Assembly (NCBI RefSeq): GCF_009828055.1
Contig: NZ_WTYB01000001.1
Coordinates: forward strand, 697,183-761,182
Source of the DNA: Erythrobacter ramosus
GTDB lineage: Bacteria; Pseudomonadota; Alphaproteobacteria; Sphingomonadales; Sphingomonadaceae
Direction of reading: 5' to 3'
DNA length: 64,000 nucleotides
The notes under the pieces are model-generated. The model did no database searches and was not told where the DNA came from. It worked only from the letters and a program-made list of their open reading frames with translations. This document shows positions 26,218-34,424 of the stretch, in pieces. Made by a program: the position numbers and the translations under genes. Position 1 is the stretch's first letter, and each line of letters opens with the position of its first letter.

Positions 26218-29166
26218 CTATCCCTTCGCCTTACGGGCCACGCGCCTGTTGGTCTGGCGGTTCCGGGCCGCGCCGAGCCGCTCCAGCGGGTTCACAAGCG
26301 CTTCGTAGCGCCCGAACAGGTGTTCCACCCGGTCGCGGTCGCTGGCGAAGGGGGCGGGGCGGTAGAGGCGATCCACGGCGGTATCGAGCGCGGTGTGCGC
26401 CTTGCGCAAGTTCGCGGGCATGGTGTCGGGATCATAGAGATCGGCCAGACTCGACGTGGGATGCGCGGCGCGGGCATCAAGCACGGCTTGCGCCAACGCT
26501 CCGACCTTCTCGCGCTGCGCTGGTGAAGTGTCTGGCCACGGGAAGGTGTTGTAGACCAACCCAATCGAATAGCGGTAATCGCTCTTGAGCCTTCCGCCCA
26601 TGTGTCCGAGCCATGCCATGTGGGCGCGGCTGGTCAGGATGGCGAAGTCGAAAAAAGAGGCATGGGGCATGAACAGGCAACTGTCATGCGCGACGCTCTC
26701 CGCAGGGCAAAAGCCAAAGGGGATGAAGTCCCTTCGCTCGGATGAATGTCGGGGAATCAGAACGTAGGGCTGTTCCGTGTGCCTTATTTCTCCAAACAAG
26801 CCGGGGTATTCTGCTAACTGTTGGGTCGCCCGCCTGCTACTTGCTGCCCGATATTCTCTGTTCCTTTTGAGCCGCTCCATGATCGGGGGGATGGACTTGA
26901 TGGTCGCCGGGGCGGCATCCCGGAGCCAAAGGCAAAACCGATAGTTTCCATCAATGAAGTCTTTCGCCCCGAACAACGGCCTGACCAGATTGGCCGCCTC
27001 TGGATATGCTGCCAACAGTTCCGAGCGCTCTTGAGCCGAGAGAATGAGATTGCCGTCATCGTTCGGCATGTTTCCGAAAACGATTGCGGGACGTGGGGAA
27101 AGCGGGCGTGTCGTTTCAACGACTACAAGATGCCTGTTCGCCACTCCGCGCGCATCGAACAGATATGCCGTCAGCGCGCCGTGCTGACTTTCCACCGGAT
27201 CGCCCTTGATGTCGGGATAGGAAAACAGCCGTTTCTCCGCTGGTTCATTGTCGCGGTGCGCCAACCCCACGATAACCACATGGACATGGGCCTTGCCGCG
27301 CGCCTCGCTGCCCCAGCTGAAGGTGCGGTGGGCAAAGGCAATCTCCAGCCCGAAGCGGTCGAACAGGATCGGCCAAAGCTGCGCGACCTGTTCGCCCTGA
27401 CAGATCGAGTTGGTCGAAACGAAGGCGATCCGGATGCGGCGGTTGCCGGGGCGAGCCGAGCCACCACCACTGCTCCTGTTTTCGTCATGCTGAACTTGTT
27501 TCAGCATCCATTCGTCGGCTGGATCCGGTGCCGGAGGCGGGATGGACCCTGAAACACGTTCAGGGTGACGGGGGTTGGTGAAAGGCGAGGAAGTGCCATG
27601 CAGATATTGCCCGGCCTTGATAAACCACGCCGCGACATAATCGAGCGTGCCGCCGCTACCCCCAAGGCCTGCAATCTTGCGCACCTGTTCGCGCTGAAGC
27701 TGGCTCTGGAATTTCGCGCCGACGAAAGGCGGGTTGCCCATAATGTAGCTGCACTGCTCTGGCGCAAGCAGCGCGCTCCAATCCGTTTCCAGCGCGTCGG
27801 CATGGAGAATGTGGGCGGAATCCCTGAGCGGGATGCGGGCGTAATTGAGCCGGAACGCCTCGTTGATCGCATTGTTGGCGATATGGTCCATCATCCACAT
27901 GGCCACCTCGGCAATGCGCGCCGGGAATTCCTCGTATTCGATGCCGTAGAACTGATCGACTGTGACACGGGATAACAGCGCCGCGTCAATCTGCTGGTCG
28001 CCATATTGGGCCTTCAAAGCCTCCAGCTCCAGCCGCCGGATTTCGCGGTAGGCAATGACAAGAAAATTGCCGCAGCCGCAGGCGGGATCGAAGAATGTGA
28101 GGCGCGCGAGCTTGTGCTGGAATTCGCTCAAAGCCTTGTCGCGGCCGGTGCGCCGGGCGATGATGCTGGCTAGCTCCGCCTTCAGATCATCGAGAAACAG
28201 CGGACCGATCACCTTCAGGATATTGGCCTCGGTCGTGTAGTGCGCCCCCTTGGCCCGGCGTTCCTTGGCATCCATGACCGACTGGAACAGCGAGCCGAAA
28301 ATGGCGGGTGAAACCCCGGACCAATCATGGCGGCACGCGTCCAGCAGGTGCTCGCGCATTGTCGCATCGAATTTCGGGATGCGCAGCCGATCTTTGAAGA
28401 GTGCGCCATTCACATAAGGAAAGGCGTCGAGCTCTGCCGCCGTGCCTGCCAGTCGCTGGCCTTCTGGCGTGTCGAGAATGTCGAACAATTCAGCGAGCAC
28501 ACTGCCGGTGTCGCTGCCATCGGACCGTGTGTCGTTTTCCAGTAGTTGGAGGAAAATGTCTTTCGGCTGGAAAATCCCGGTATCGTCCGCAAACAAGCAG
28601 AACAGCAGCCGGACAAGCAGTTGCTCCAGATCGTGGCCAGTGTAGCCCGATGCCTCCAACGCATCATGGAGCTTGCCCATAAGCTCCGCCGCCTTGATGG
28701 TGACGCCCGCCTGCGTTTCGAAGCTGACTTTGCGGCCCAGCATGAAATCGAAGGCGGTGATGTGCTTGTGCAGGTCTTTCAGGTGGAACTGGAGTTCGGC
28801 GCCCGTCTCCAGATCGAGCAGCCGCCAGCGTTGGAAATCGCAGGTGAGCACCCAGCGCGGCTGGTCTGTGGAATGGATGCCTTGGACGTAGTCGAGCGCT
28901 TGGCCTTGCGCCTTGTCGAGATCGAGATTGCTGCTTTTCTGTTCGACCAGCAGCGTGCCGGGCCAGAACAGGTCAATGAAGCCGTGCTTTTGCTTCAGCA
29001 GCTTCACCCGCTGTTCGTAGATCGCCACCTGCTTGCGCTTGATACCGAAGATTTCGAAGAATTCGTTGTAGAAGGTTTGCGTCTCGCCCTTCTCGTAATG
29101 GGCGTGCTGCCATTCCTCGCTAAACGCCTTGGCGCGCCGTTTGATTTCGTCCCAGCCGAGCCTCAT
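26218..29166 (-). CDS. MmeI-like type IIL restriction-modification enzyme with repeat insertion
   Basis: 982 aa single-chain DNA methyltransferase and nuclease. The N-terminal nuclease motif D65-X9-E75-X-K77 (in FIDLFWPGTLLVEQK) has the same spacing as in MmeI. SAM motif I FFDPACGCGNF is near residue 360 and the catalytic motif IV MGNPPF near 474, typical of N6-adenine methylation; target-recognition and helical domains follow. About 52 residues (526-577) are encoded by an inserted palindromic repeat. Parts of the gene fall to about 50% GC, well below its neighbours, which suggests acquisition. Such enzymes cut beside their site and protect by methylating one strand. No other defence gene adjoins. 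Confidence 0.88.
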   Translation of the reverse strand: MRLGWDEIKRRAKAFSEEWQHAHYEKGETQTFYNEFFEIFGIKRKQVAIYEQRVKLLKQKHGFIDLFWPGTLLVEQKSSNLDLDKAQGQALDYVQGIHSTDQPRWVLTCDFQRWRLLDLETGAELQFHLKDLHKHITAFDFMLGRKVSFETQAGVTIKAAELMGKLHDALEASGYTGHDLEQLLVRLLFCLFADDTGIFQPKDIFLQLLENDTRSDGSDTGSVLAELFDILDTPEGQRLAGTAAELDAFPYVNGALFKDRLRIPKFDATMREHLLDACRHDWSGVSPAIFGSLFQSVMDAKERRAKGAHYTTEANILKVIGPLFLDDLKAELASIIARRTGRDKALSEFQHKLARLTFFDPACGCGNFLVIAYREIRRLELEALKAQYGDQQIDAALLSRVTVDQFYGIEYEEFPARIAEVAMWMMDHIANNAINEAFRLNYARIPLRDSAHILHADALETDWSALLAPEQCSYIMGNPPFVGAKFQSQLQREQVRKIAGLGGSGGTLDYVAAWFIKAGQYLHGTSSPFTNPRHPERVSGSIPPPAPDPADEWMLKQVQHDENRSSGGGSARPGNRRIRIAFVSTNSICQGEQVAQLWPILFDRFGLEIAFAHRTFSWGSEARGKAHVHVVIVGLAHRDNEPAEKRLFSYPDIKGDPVESQHGALTAYLFDARGVANRHLVVVETTRPLSPRPAIVFGNMPNDDGNLILSAQERSELLAAYPEAANLVRPLFGAKDFIDGNYRFCLWLRDAAPATIKSIPPIMERLKRNREYRAASSRRATQQLAEYPGLFGEIRHTEQPYVLIPRHSSERRDFIPFGFCPAESVAHDSCLFMPHASFFDFAILTSRAHMAWLGHMGGRLKSDYRYSIGLVYNTFPWPDTSPAQREKVGALAQAVLDARAAHPTSSLADLYDPDTMPANLRKAHTALDTAVDRLYRPAPFASDRDRVEHLFGRYEALVNPLERLGAARNRQTNRRVARKAKG
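27484..27569. repeat. Palindromic coding repeat inside the MmeI-like gene
   Basis: Two 26-base arms, 27484-27509 and 27544-27569, are inverted copies with five differences. Each arm is itself a hairpin (ATGCTGAA-N4-TTCAGCAT and ACCCTGAA-N4-TTCAGGGT), and the differences are compensatory within each arm. On the minus strand it encodes residues such as RHPERVSGSI and WMLKQVQHDE, which I recognise as the usual translation of a repeat common in sphingomonad genomes. The reading frame of the host gene is kept. Confidence 0.85.
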
Positions 29167-29219
29167 CCGGCGAGAGCTAAGCCAAACCGCTTTGCGATAA
29201 CAGGGAAATCATCAACGGG

Positions 29220-30515
29220 TCATGCCGCCGTCACCCGCAGCGGCAAAGTCTTCAGCCCGCCCACAAAGGTGCTGCTGGCGCGCTTGGCCTCGCCCGCTGG
29301 TTCCACGCTCGCGACCCGGTCGAGCAGGGCTTCGAACAGGATGCGCATCTCCAGCCGCGCCAGATGCAGGCCGAGGCACTGGTGCGCGCCTGCGCCGAAC
29401 GCGAGGTGCCGGTTGGGGGAGCGCGCCGCGTCAAACCGGCGCGGGTCGGGGAATTGCGCGGGGTCATGGTTGGCGGCGACGTAGTTGATCATCAGCCAGT
29501 CGCCCTGCTTCACCTGCTGCCCGCCGAGCTCCACATCCTCGGCGGCGGTGCGCATGAAGTGCTGGACGGGGGAGGTCCAGCGGATCGCTTCCTCAACGAT
29601 GCCGGGCAGGAGCGAGCGGTCGGCCTTGACCCGCGCCCATTGCTCCGGGTCATTCGCCAAGGCCTGCATCGCGCCCGCTGTGCTGGCGCTGGTGGTGTCG
29701 TGCCCGGCGGTGGCGACGATGATGTAGTAACCCGCCATGTCGCGCGGCGGCAGCGGCTGGCCGTCCACCAGCGCATTGGCGATGACGCTTGCGACATCCT
29801 CGGTCGGGTGCTTGCGGCGATCCTCGGCGATGCCGGCGAAGTAATCCTCGAAAGTTTTCACCGCGCCCGCGACGATCTGCACCACCTGCTCAGGCGTCAT
29901 CTTGTCCATGCCGGAGCCCGACAGATCCTTGTCCTGCCCGCCGAACAATTGCTGGGTAAGCATCTGCATCCGGAACTCGTCCTCCGGCGGGACGCCGAGG
30001 ATCTGCATGACGACGCGCAAGGGGTAGGGGCCGGAGACTTCCTTCACGAAGTCGACCTCGCCGGAGCCGTTTTCGAGCATCCGGTCCACCGTCCGCGCCG
30101 CCAACGCGCGCAACTCGTCCTCCAGCCGCGCGAGGTTCCTCGGCATGAACCATTCCTGGGTCAGCTTGCGATACTTGGGATGGATCGGCGCGTCGAACAC
30201 CACCAGCGAATCGACCAGCATGTTCGAGCCGGTGGCGGCGCGGCTGAATTCGATGGCCTGATTGAAGCTGAAGACGACCGGGCGCGGGTTGTTGAGGAAG
30301 GCGGCATTGTCCTTCGATATGCGCATCACATCGTCATAGCTGGTGACGAGCCAGAAGGGATCGAACAGCCCCGGCGTGTCGGGCTGCACCTTGGCCACCG
30401 GGGTGGCGGCGCGGATGTGATCGAAGGTGTCGAGCAGCCCGTCCCATTCGGCGTAGGCGTGGGGGTCGATGACCTTGCGGGCGATGTCGCCGGGGAGGAT
30501 CGCCTCGCCGCTCAT
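29220..30515 (-). CDS. Cytochrome P450
   Basis: 431 aa soluble bacterial P450. Heme-ligand loop FGAGAHQCLG with the Cys near residue 377; I-helix oxygen-binding AGHDTTS; K-helix EEAIRW. Its start overlaps the stop of the acyl-CoA synthetase gene by 4 bp (ATGA), so both act in one pathway. Substrate is unknown; pairing with a CoA ligase suggests an acid such as a fatty, terpenoid or steroid side-chain acid. No ferredoxin is adjacent. Confidence 0.92.
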   Translation of the reverse strand: MSGEAILPGDIARKVIDPHAYAEWDGLLDTFDHIRAATPVAKVQPDTPGLFDPFWLVTSYDDVMRISKDNAAFLNNPRPVVFSFNQAIEFSRAATGSNMLVDSLVVFDAPIHPKYRKLTQEWFMPRNLARLEDELRALAARTVDRMLENGSGEVDFVKEVSGPYPLRVVMQILGVPPEDEFRMQMLTQQLFGGQDKDLSGSGMDKMTPEQVVQIVAGAVKTFEDYFAGIAEDRRKHPTEDVASVIANALVDGQPLPPRDMAGYYIIVATAGHDTTSASTAGAMQALANDPEQWARVKADRSLLPGIVEEAIRWTSPVQHFMRTAAEDVELGGQQVKQGDWLMINYVAANHDPAQFPDPRRFDAARSPNRHLAFGAGAHQCLGLHLARLEMRILFEALLDRVASVEPAGEAKRASSTFVGGLKTLPLRVTAA

Positions 30516-32059
30516 GCTGCGGTTTCTTTCGCCTTGGCCGCGTATTCATCGCGCAACTCGCGCTTGTAGAGCTTGCCGTTGGCTTCGCGCGGCAGTTCGG
30601 GGCGGAAGTCGAACAGCTTGGGCATCTTGATCTTGGAGAGGCTGGCGCTGAGGAAATCCCTGAGTTCCGCCTCCAGCCCCGGCCCGGCGTCGGCCATATC
30701 CTTGGGCTGCACCACCGCCACCACCTTCTCGCCCAGGTCAGGGCAAGGCGCGCCGATCACGGCGGCGTCCATCACCTTGGGGTGGGTGACGAGCAGGTTC
30801 TCGATCTCCTGCGGGTAGATGTTCACCCCGCCGGAGATGATCATGTGGCTCTTGCGGTCGGTCAGGAACAGGAAGCCGTCGCTGTCGAGATGGCCGATAT
30901 CGCCGAGCGTCATCCACCCGCTGGGATGCATCGCCTCGGCGGTCTTAGCCGGGTCATTGTGGTAGGTGGGCAGGTTGACGTTCTCGAAGAAGATCAGCCC
31001 GTCCTGCCCCGCAGGAAGCTCCTCGCCCTCGGGCCCGCAGACGTGGACCTTGCCGTGCACCGCGATGCCGACCGTGCCGGGCTTGGCGAGCCAATGTTCG
31101 GACTTCACCAGCGTCATCCCGATCATCTCGGAGCCGGCGTAGTATTCGTTCACAATCGGGCCCCACCATTCGATCATCTCGCGCTTGATCGGCACCGGGC
31201 AAGGCGCGGCGGCGTGGAGCGCGCGCATGTGGCTGGAGAGGTCGTAACGGGTGCGCACCGCCGGATCGAGCTTGAGGAAGCGCACGAAATGGGTCGGCAC
31301 CCATTGGCTGTCGGTCACCTTGTAGCGCTCGATCGCCTTCAGCGCCTCTTCGGGGTCGAACTTCTCCATCATGACCACGGTGCCGCCGAGCCGGTGGACG
31401 ATCGAGCACCAGCCGATGGGGGCGGCGTGGTAGAGCGGGGCGGGCGACAGATAGACCATCGTGCCATCCGCCGGCATGCCTGCGCCCATGGTGGCGAGGC
31501 CGAGCAGCGGGACGGGCGCCATCGGATCGGGATCTTCGGGCGGAGCGGGGCGGATGCCCTTGGGGCGGCCGGTGGTGCCCGAGGAATAGAGCATCACCAT
31601 CCCGGCGCGCTGATCGGGGATCGGGGTGGTCGGCTGCGCGGCCAGTGCCGCGGCGAAATCTTCCGCGTCGCCTGAATCCATCATCAGCACTTCCAGGCCC
31701 GGACACTCCTTGCGGATATCGCCGAGAATCTCGGTGAAATAGCCGCTGGTGATCAGCAGCGACGCCTGCGCATCGCGGATGATATAGGCAGCCTCAGGCG
31801 CGGTCAGGCGCGAGGAGATTGGCACCAGCATCGTGCCCGCGCGCTGCGAGCCCCAGATGATCGTGAAATACTCGATCCGGTTTTCCAGCAGCACCGCAAA
31901 GGCATCGCCCTGCTTGATCCCCCGGGCGCGCAGCAGGTGGGCAAAGCGGTTCGATTCCGCTTCCATTTCGCCATAGGTGATCTGCTGGCCCGACCCGGTC
32001 ATGATGACAGCGGGATGATCGGGACGGGTCGCGGCGTGCGCGATCGGATGCATCGACAT
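30512..32059 (-). CDS. AMP-binding acyl-CoA synthetase
   Basis: 515 aa ANL-superfamily CoA ligase: activates a carboxylic acid as acyl-AMP, then acyl-CoA. The P-loop YSSGTTGRPKGI is near residue 157; the hinge region reads LTDRKSHMIISGGVNIYPQE and the C-terminal catalytic Lys lies in PREANGKLYKRE. Start at ATG 32059 (MSMHPIAHAAT), preceded by GGGAGAGAG. Forms a two-gene operon with the P450. Confidence 0.9.
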   Translation of the reverse strand: MSMHPIAHAATRPDHPAVIMTGSGQQITYGEMEAESNRFAHLLRARGIKQGDAFAVLLENRIEYFTIIWGSQRAGTMLVPISSRLTAPEAAYIIRDAQASLLITSGYFTEILGDIRKECPGLEVLMMDSGDAEDFAAALAAQPTTPIPDQRAGMVMLYSSGTTGRPKGIRPAPPEDPDPMAPVPLLGLATMGAGMPADGTMVYLSPAPLYHAAPIGWCSIVHRLGGTVVMMEKFDPEEALKAIERYKVTDSQWVPTHFVRFLKLDPAVRTRYDLSSHMRALHAAAPCPVPIKREMIEWWGPIVNEYYAGSEMIGMTLVKSEHWLAKPGTVGIAVHGKVHVCGPEGEELPAGQDGLIFFENVNLPTYHNDPAKTAEAMHPSGWMTLGDIGHLDSDGFLFLTDRKSHMIISGGVNIYPQEIENLLVTHPKVMDAAVIGAPCPDLGEKVVAVVQPKDMADAGPGLEAELRDFLSASLSKIKMPKLFDFRPELPREANGKLYKRELRDEYAAKAKETAA

Positions 32060-32197
32060 GTGTTCTCTCTCCCTTGCCATTTGCATGGCTTGGTGAGGAA
32101 ATTACGCGAGGCGCGCTGCCCCGCAAGCAAAAACGGTATGGAAAATGCTACTCATCGCGCGACGTGTCGCCTGCGAAGCGTGCACGGACGGAAGGCA

Positions 32198-32227
32198 CAA
32201 AAAAAGGCGGCGGGTAAACCCGCCGCC
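32198..32227 (-). terminator. Intrinsic terminator for the M23 peptidase gene
   Basis: Stem GGCGGCGGG (32206-32214) with CCCGCCGCC (32219-32227), four-base loop. The A-run at 32199-32205 is a U-tract for leftward transcription. It lies about 90 bp past the M23 peptidase stop and insulates the downstream synthetase-P450 operon. Confidence 0.85.
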
Positions 32228-32315
32228 AATGATCGGACACCCTCTCCAATGTCCGGCCCACTTACAGCGGGCAATCTCGTGAAGCTTACTCGCCGGAGCC
32301 TATAGTGAGGGTCGC

Positions 32316-33056
32316 TTATTCGCCACCCTGGCCGGTCAGACGCGCATCGCGGGCATAAGCCAACTGTGCTTCGCTCTCTACCATATACGGAATCGGATTG
32401 ACTGCAAGACCCTCGACGCGGACTTCGTAATGCAGGTGCGGACCGGTCGAACGGCCGGTCGAACCGACGTAGCCGATAAGGTCGCCCTTCTTCACATTGT
32501 CGCCCGCAGCCACTGCGAGACGCGAGAGGTGGGCGTAGCGCGTTTCCATCGCAGCGCCGTGATTGATGCTGATGTAGAGGCCATAGCTCGAATACCAGTC
32601 CGCGCGGCCGATCACGCCGTCAGCAGTGGCATAGACCGGGGTGCCGGTCGGCGCAGCGAGATCGATCCCGGCGTGGGCGCGGCGTCCGCCGAGCACCGGG
32701 TGGGTGCGCATTCCAAAGCCGCTGGTCAGCGATGCGCCTTCAAGCGGCATACGCGACGGCACCGAAACGGCACGCTGCGGAATCGGGGAGGAATAGGCGG
32801 TCACCTCTTCGCCGGAGCCGAACGTGGGGCTGGTCCGCTCCATCGCGGTCCAGCTGGAGAAGATCGACTTGAAGCGGGCATCGCCCGTGTCGACCACTTC
32901 GGGCTGACCTTCGCGGAGCGGCTGGGTCACGTCAGCGCTGGCAGTAGTGGTGGCGGAATTGGCGGTGTTGGCGAGCGCCGGAGCGGCAGCGGAAACCAGA
33001 ATGGCTGAAGCAGCTGACACAGCAAGCTTCAACATGTGGCGCACGGCAAATTTCAT
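32316..33056 (-). CDS. M23 family (LytM-like) peptidase, exported
   Basis: 246 aa. Signal peptide (residues 1-30, ending APALA), a low-complexity linker, then a LytM domain from about residue 115: THPVLGGRRAHAGIDLAAP with zinc ligands His and Asp, and the C-terminal HLHYEVR. Likely a peptidoglycan endopeptidase or an EnvC/NlpD-like activator. ATG 33056 is chosen because it starts the signal peptide; an in-frame ATG at 33104 would bury it. Confidence 0.9.
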   Translation of the reverse strand: MKFAVRHMLKLAVSAASAILVSAAAPALANTANSATTTASADVTQPLREGQPEVVDTGDARFKSIFSSWTAMERTSPTFGSGEEVTAYSSPIPQRAVSVPSRMPLEGASLTSGFGMRTHPVLGGRRAHAGIDLAAPTGTPVYATADGVIGRADWYSSYGLYISINHGAAMETRYAHLSRLAVAAGDNVKKGDLIGYVGSTGRSTGPHLHYEVRVEGLAVNPIPYMVESEAQLAYARDARLTGQGGE

Positions 33057-33149
33057 ACTGACCCGGTTCCCGATAGCGGCTTTCGCCGTTGGATGCCCCA
33101 GCACGTCTGTTGCGCGCCTTTGTTGAAGCGTTGTTATCCGGGTGAGTCG

Positions 33150-33941
33150 TTAATGCGCAATCTCTGCATAGAAACCACGCGACAAACCGGCTGCAAGACG
33201 CGCTGAGTCGTTGAACGGCGGCTTAACGTGACCTTTGAAGTGCCGCTTTACGAGGTTTTGCCAAAGGGATTCGGGCTCGGACTGCGTTAGTTGGGCGCAT
33301 CGCAAAAAGTGTTTGGTGCCTGCCGCGACATGGCGGATTTCGTCGTCAAGTATCCGCGTGAGGATTTTGGCGCCGCCTTCATCGCCGCTCGCACGGACCC
33401 GGTCGAGGGTCGCGGGCGTTACATCCAGCCCCCGCGCTTCGAGCACCATCGGCACCACGGCGAGCCGCGCGGCGACATCATCGCGGGTGGCATGGGCCGC
33501 TTCCCACAGCCCGGCATGGGCGGGAAGCGCGCCGTAATGGCTGCCGAGCTGTTCGAGTTTCCGCGCCAAGAGGGCGAAATGCATCGCCTCATCCGCTGCC
33601 ACATCCATGAAATCGCTGACGAATTCGCGCCCCATTTCGGCCCCGAACCGCCCCGCCATATCGAGCGCCAGATCAATCGCGACGAATTCGATATGGGCAA
33701 GGCTGTGCCACAGCGCGATTCGCCCACGTTCGCTGCCGCCCTTGCGCCGCTTGGGCATCTGGCCGGGCGCCAGCAATTCGGGCGCGTCGGGCCAGGCGGG
33801 CTGGTCCGGCATCGCCACGTCGAACTCCCACGTCAGCGCGCCTTTGCGCCAGTCCCGCGCCACCTGCCGGGTGGCGAAGCACTTGGCACGCGGGTCGGCG
33901 GTCAGCAGGGCTGAACGGATGGCGCGGGCAATCGTTGTCAT
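33150..33941 (-). CDS. DUF455 family ferritin-like protein
   Basis: 263 aa. Helical ferritin-like protein related to MiaE; potential di-iron ligands are seen in HIEFVAIDLA, DEAMHFALL and DDEIRHVAAG. Function of DUF455 proteins is unknown. It lies 9 bp downstream of the bcp gene on the same strand, so it probably shares the glnE-bcp transcript. Confidence 0.85.
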   Translation of the reverse strand: MTTIARAIRSALLTADPRAKCFATRQVARDWRKGALTWEFDVAMPDQPAWPDAPELLAPGQMPKRRKGGSERGRIALWHSLAHIEFVAIDLALDMAGRFGAEMGREFVSDFMDVAADEAMHFALLARKLEQLGSHYGALPAHAGLWEAAHATRDDVAARLAVVPMVLEARGLDVTPATLDRVRASGDEGGAKILTRILDDEIRHVAAGTKHFLRCAQLTQSEPESLWQNLVKRHFKGHVKPPFNDSARLAAGLSRGFYAEIAH

Positions 33942-33950
33942 GATGGTGCG

Positions 33951-34424
33951 TTAGAGCGCTTTAGCTACCGCCAGAACCTCTTCGGCGTGACCAGCGACCT
34001 TCACCTTGTCCCAGATGCGCGCGATTTTCCCGTCCGCGCCCACCAGATAGGTCGAGCGGACCATGCCCATATAGGTCTTGCCGTACATCTGCTTTTCCGC
34101 CCACACGCCGAGCGCATCGGACAGCCCGCCTTCTTCTGCATCACTCGCCAGCGGGGCGGTGAGGCCGTGCTTGGCGATGAACTTGGCGTGCTTCTTGGCC
34201 GGGTCTTTGCTGACGCCGAGCAGCTTCGTGCCTGCCGCTTCGAACTCAGCCTTCAGCGCGGAGAAATCCTTGTTCTCGGTAGTGCAGCCGGGGGTGTCGT
34301 CCTTGGGGTAGAAGAAGATCACCAGCTTCGATCCGGCGAAGTCGGAGGGCTTCACGTGGCCGCCCTCGGGGGTTTCCATGGCGATATCGGGGATGGCGTC
34401 ACCGACGCCGGGGAAATTGCTCAT
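33951..34424 (-). CDS. bcp: Thioredoxin-dependent peroxiredoxin (BCP type)
   Basis: 157 aa. Peroxidatic Cys in FYPKDDTPGCTTENKDF near residue 46; this BCP lacks the resolving Cys five residues later (Glu-Asn-Lys instead), so resolution must involve thioredoxin or another protein. ATG 34424 overlaps the glnE stop (ATGA) and has AGGAG upstream inside glnE. Reduces peroxides and lipid hydroperoxides in the cytoplasm. Confidence 0.92.
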   Translation of the reverse strand: MSNFPGVGDAIPDIAMETPEGGHVKPSDFAGSKLVIFFYPKDDTPGCTTENKDFSALKAEFEAAGTKLLGVSKDPAKKHAKFIAKHGLTAPLASDAEEGGLSDALGVWAEKQMYGKTYMGMVRSTYLVGADGKIARIWDKVKVAGHAEEVLAVAKAL

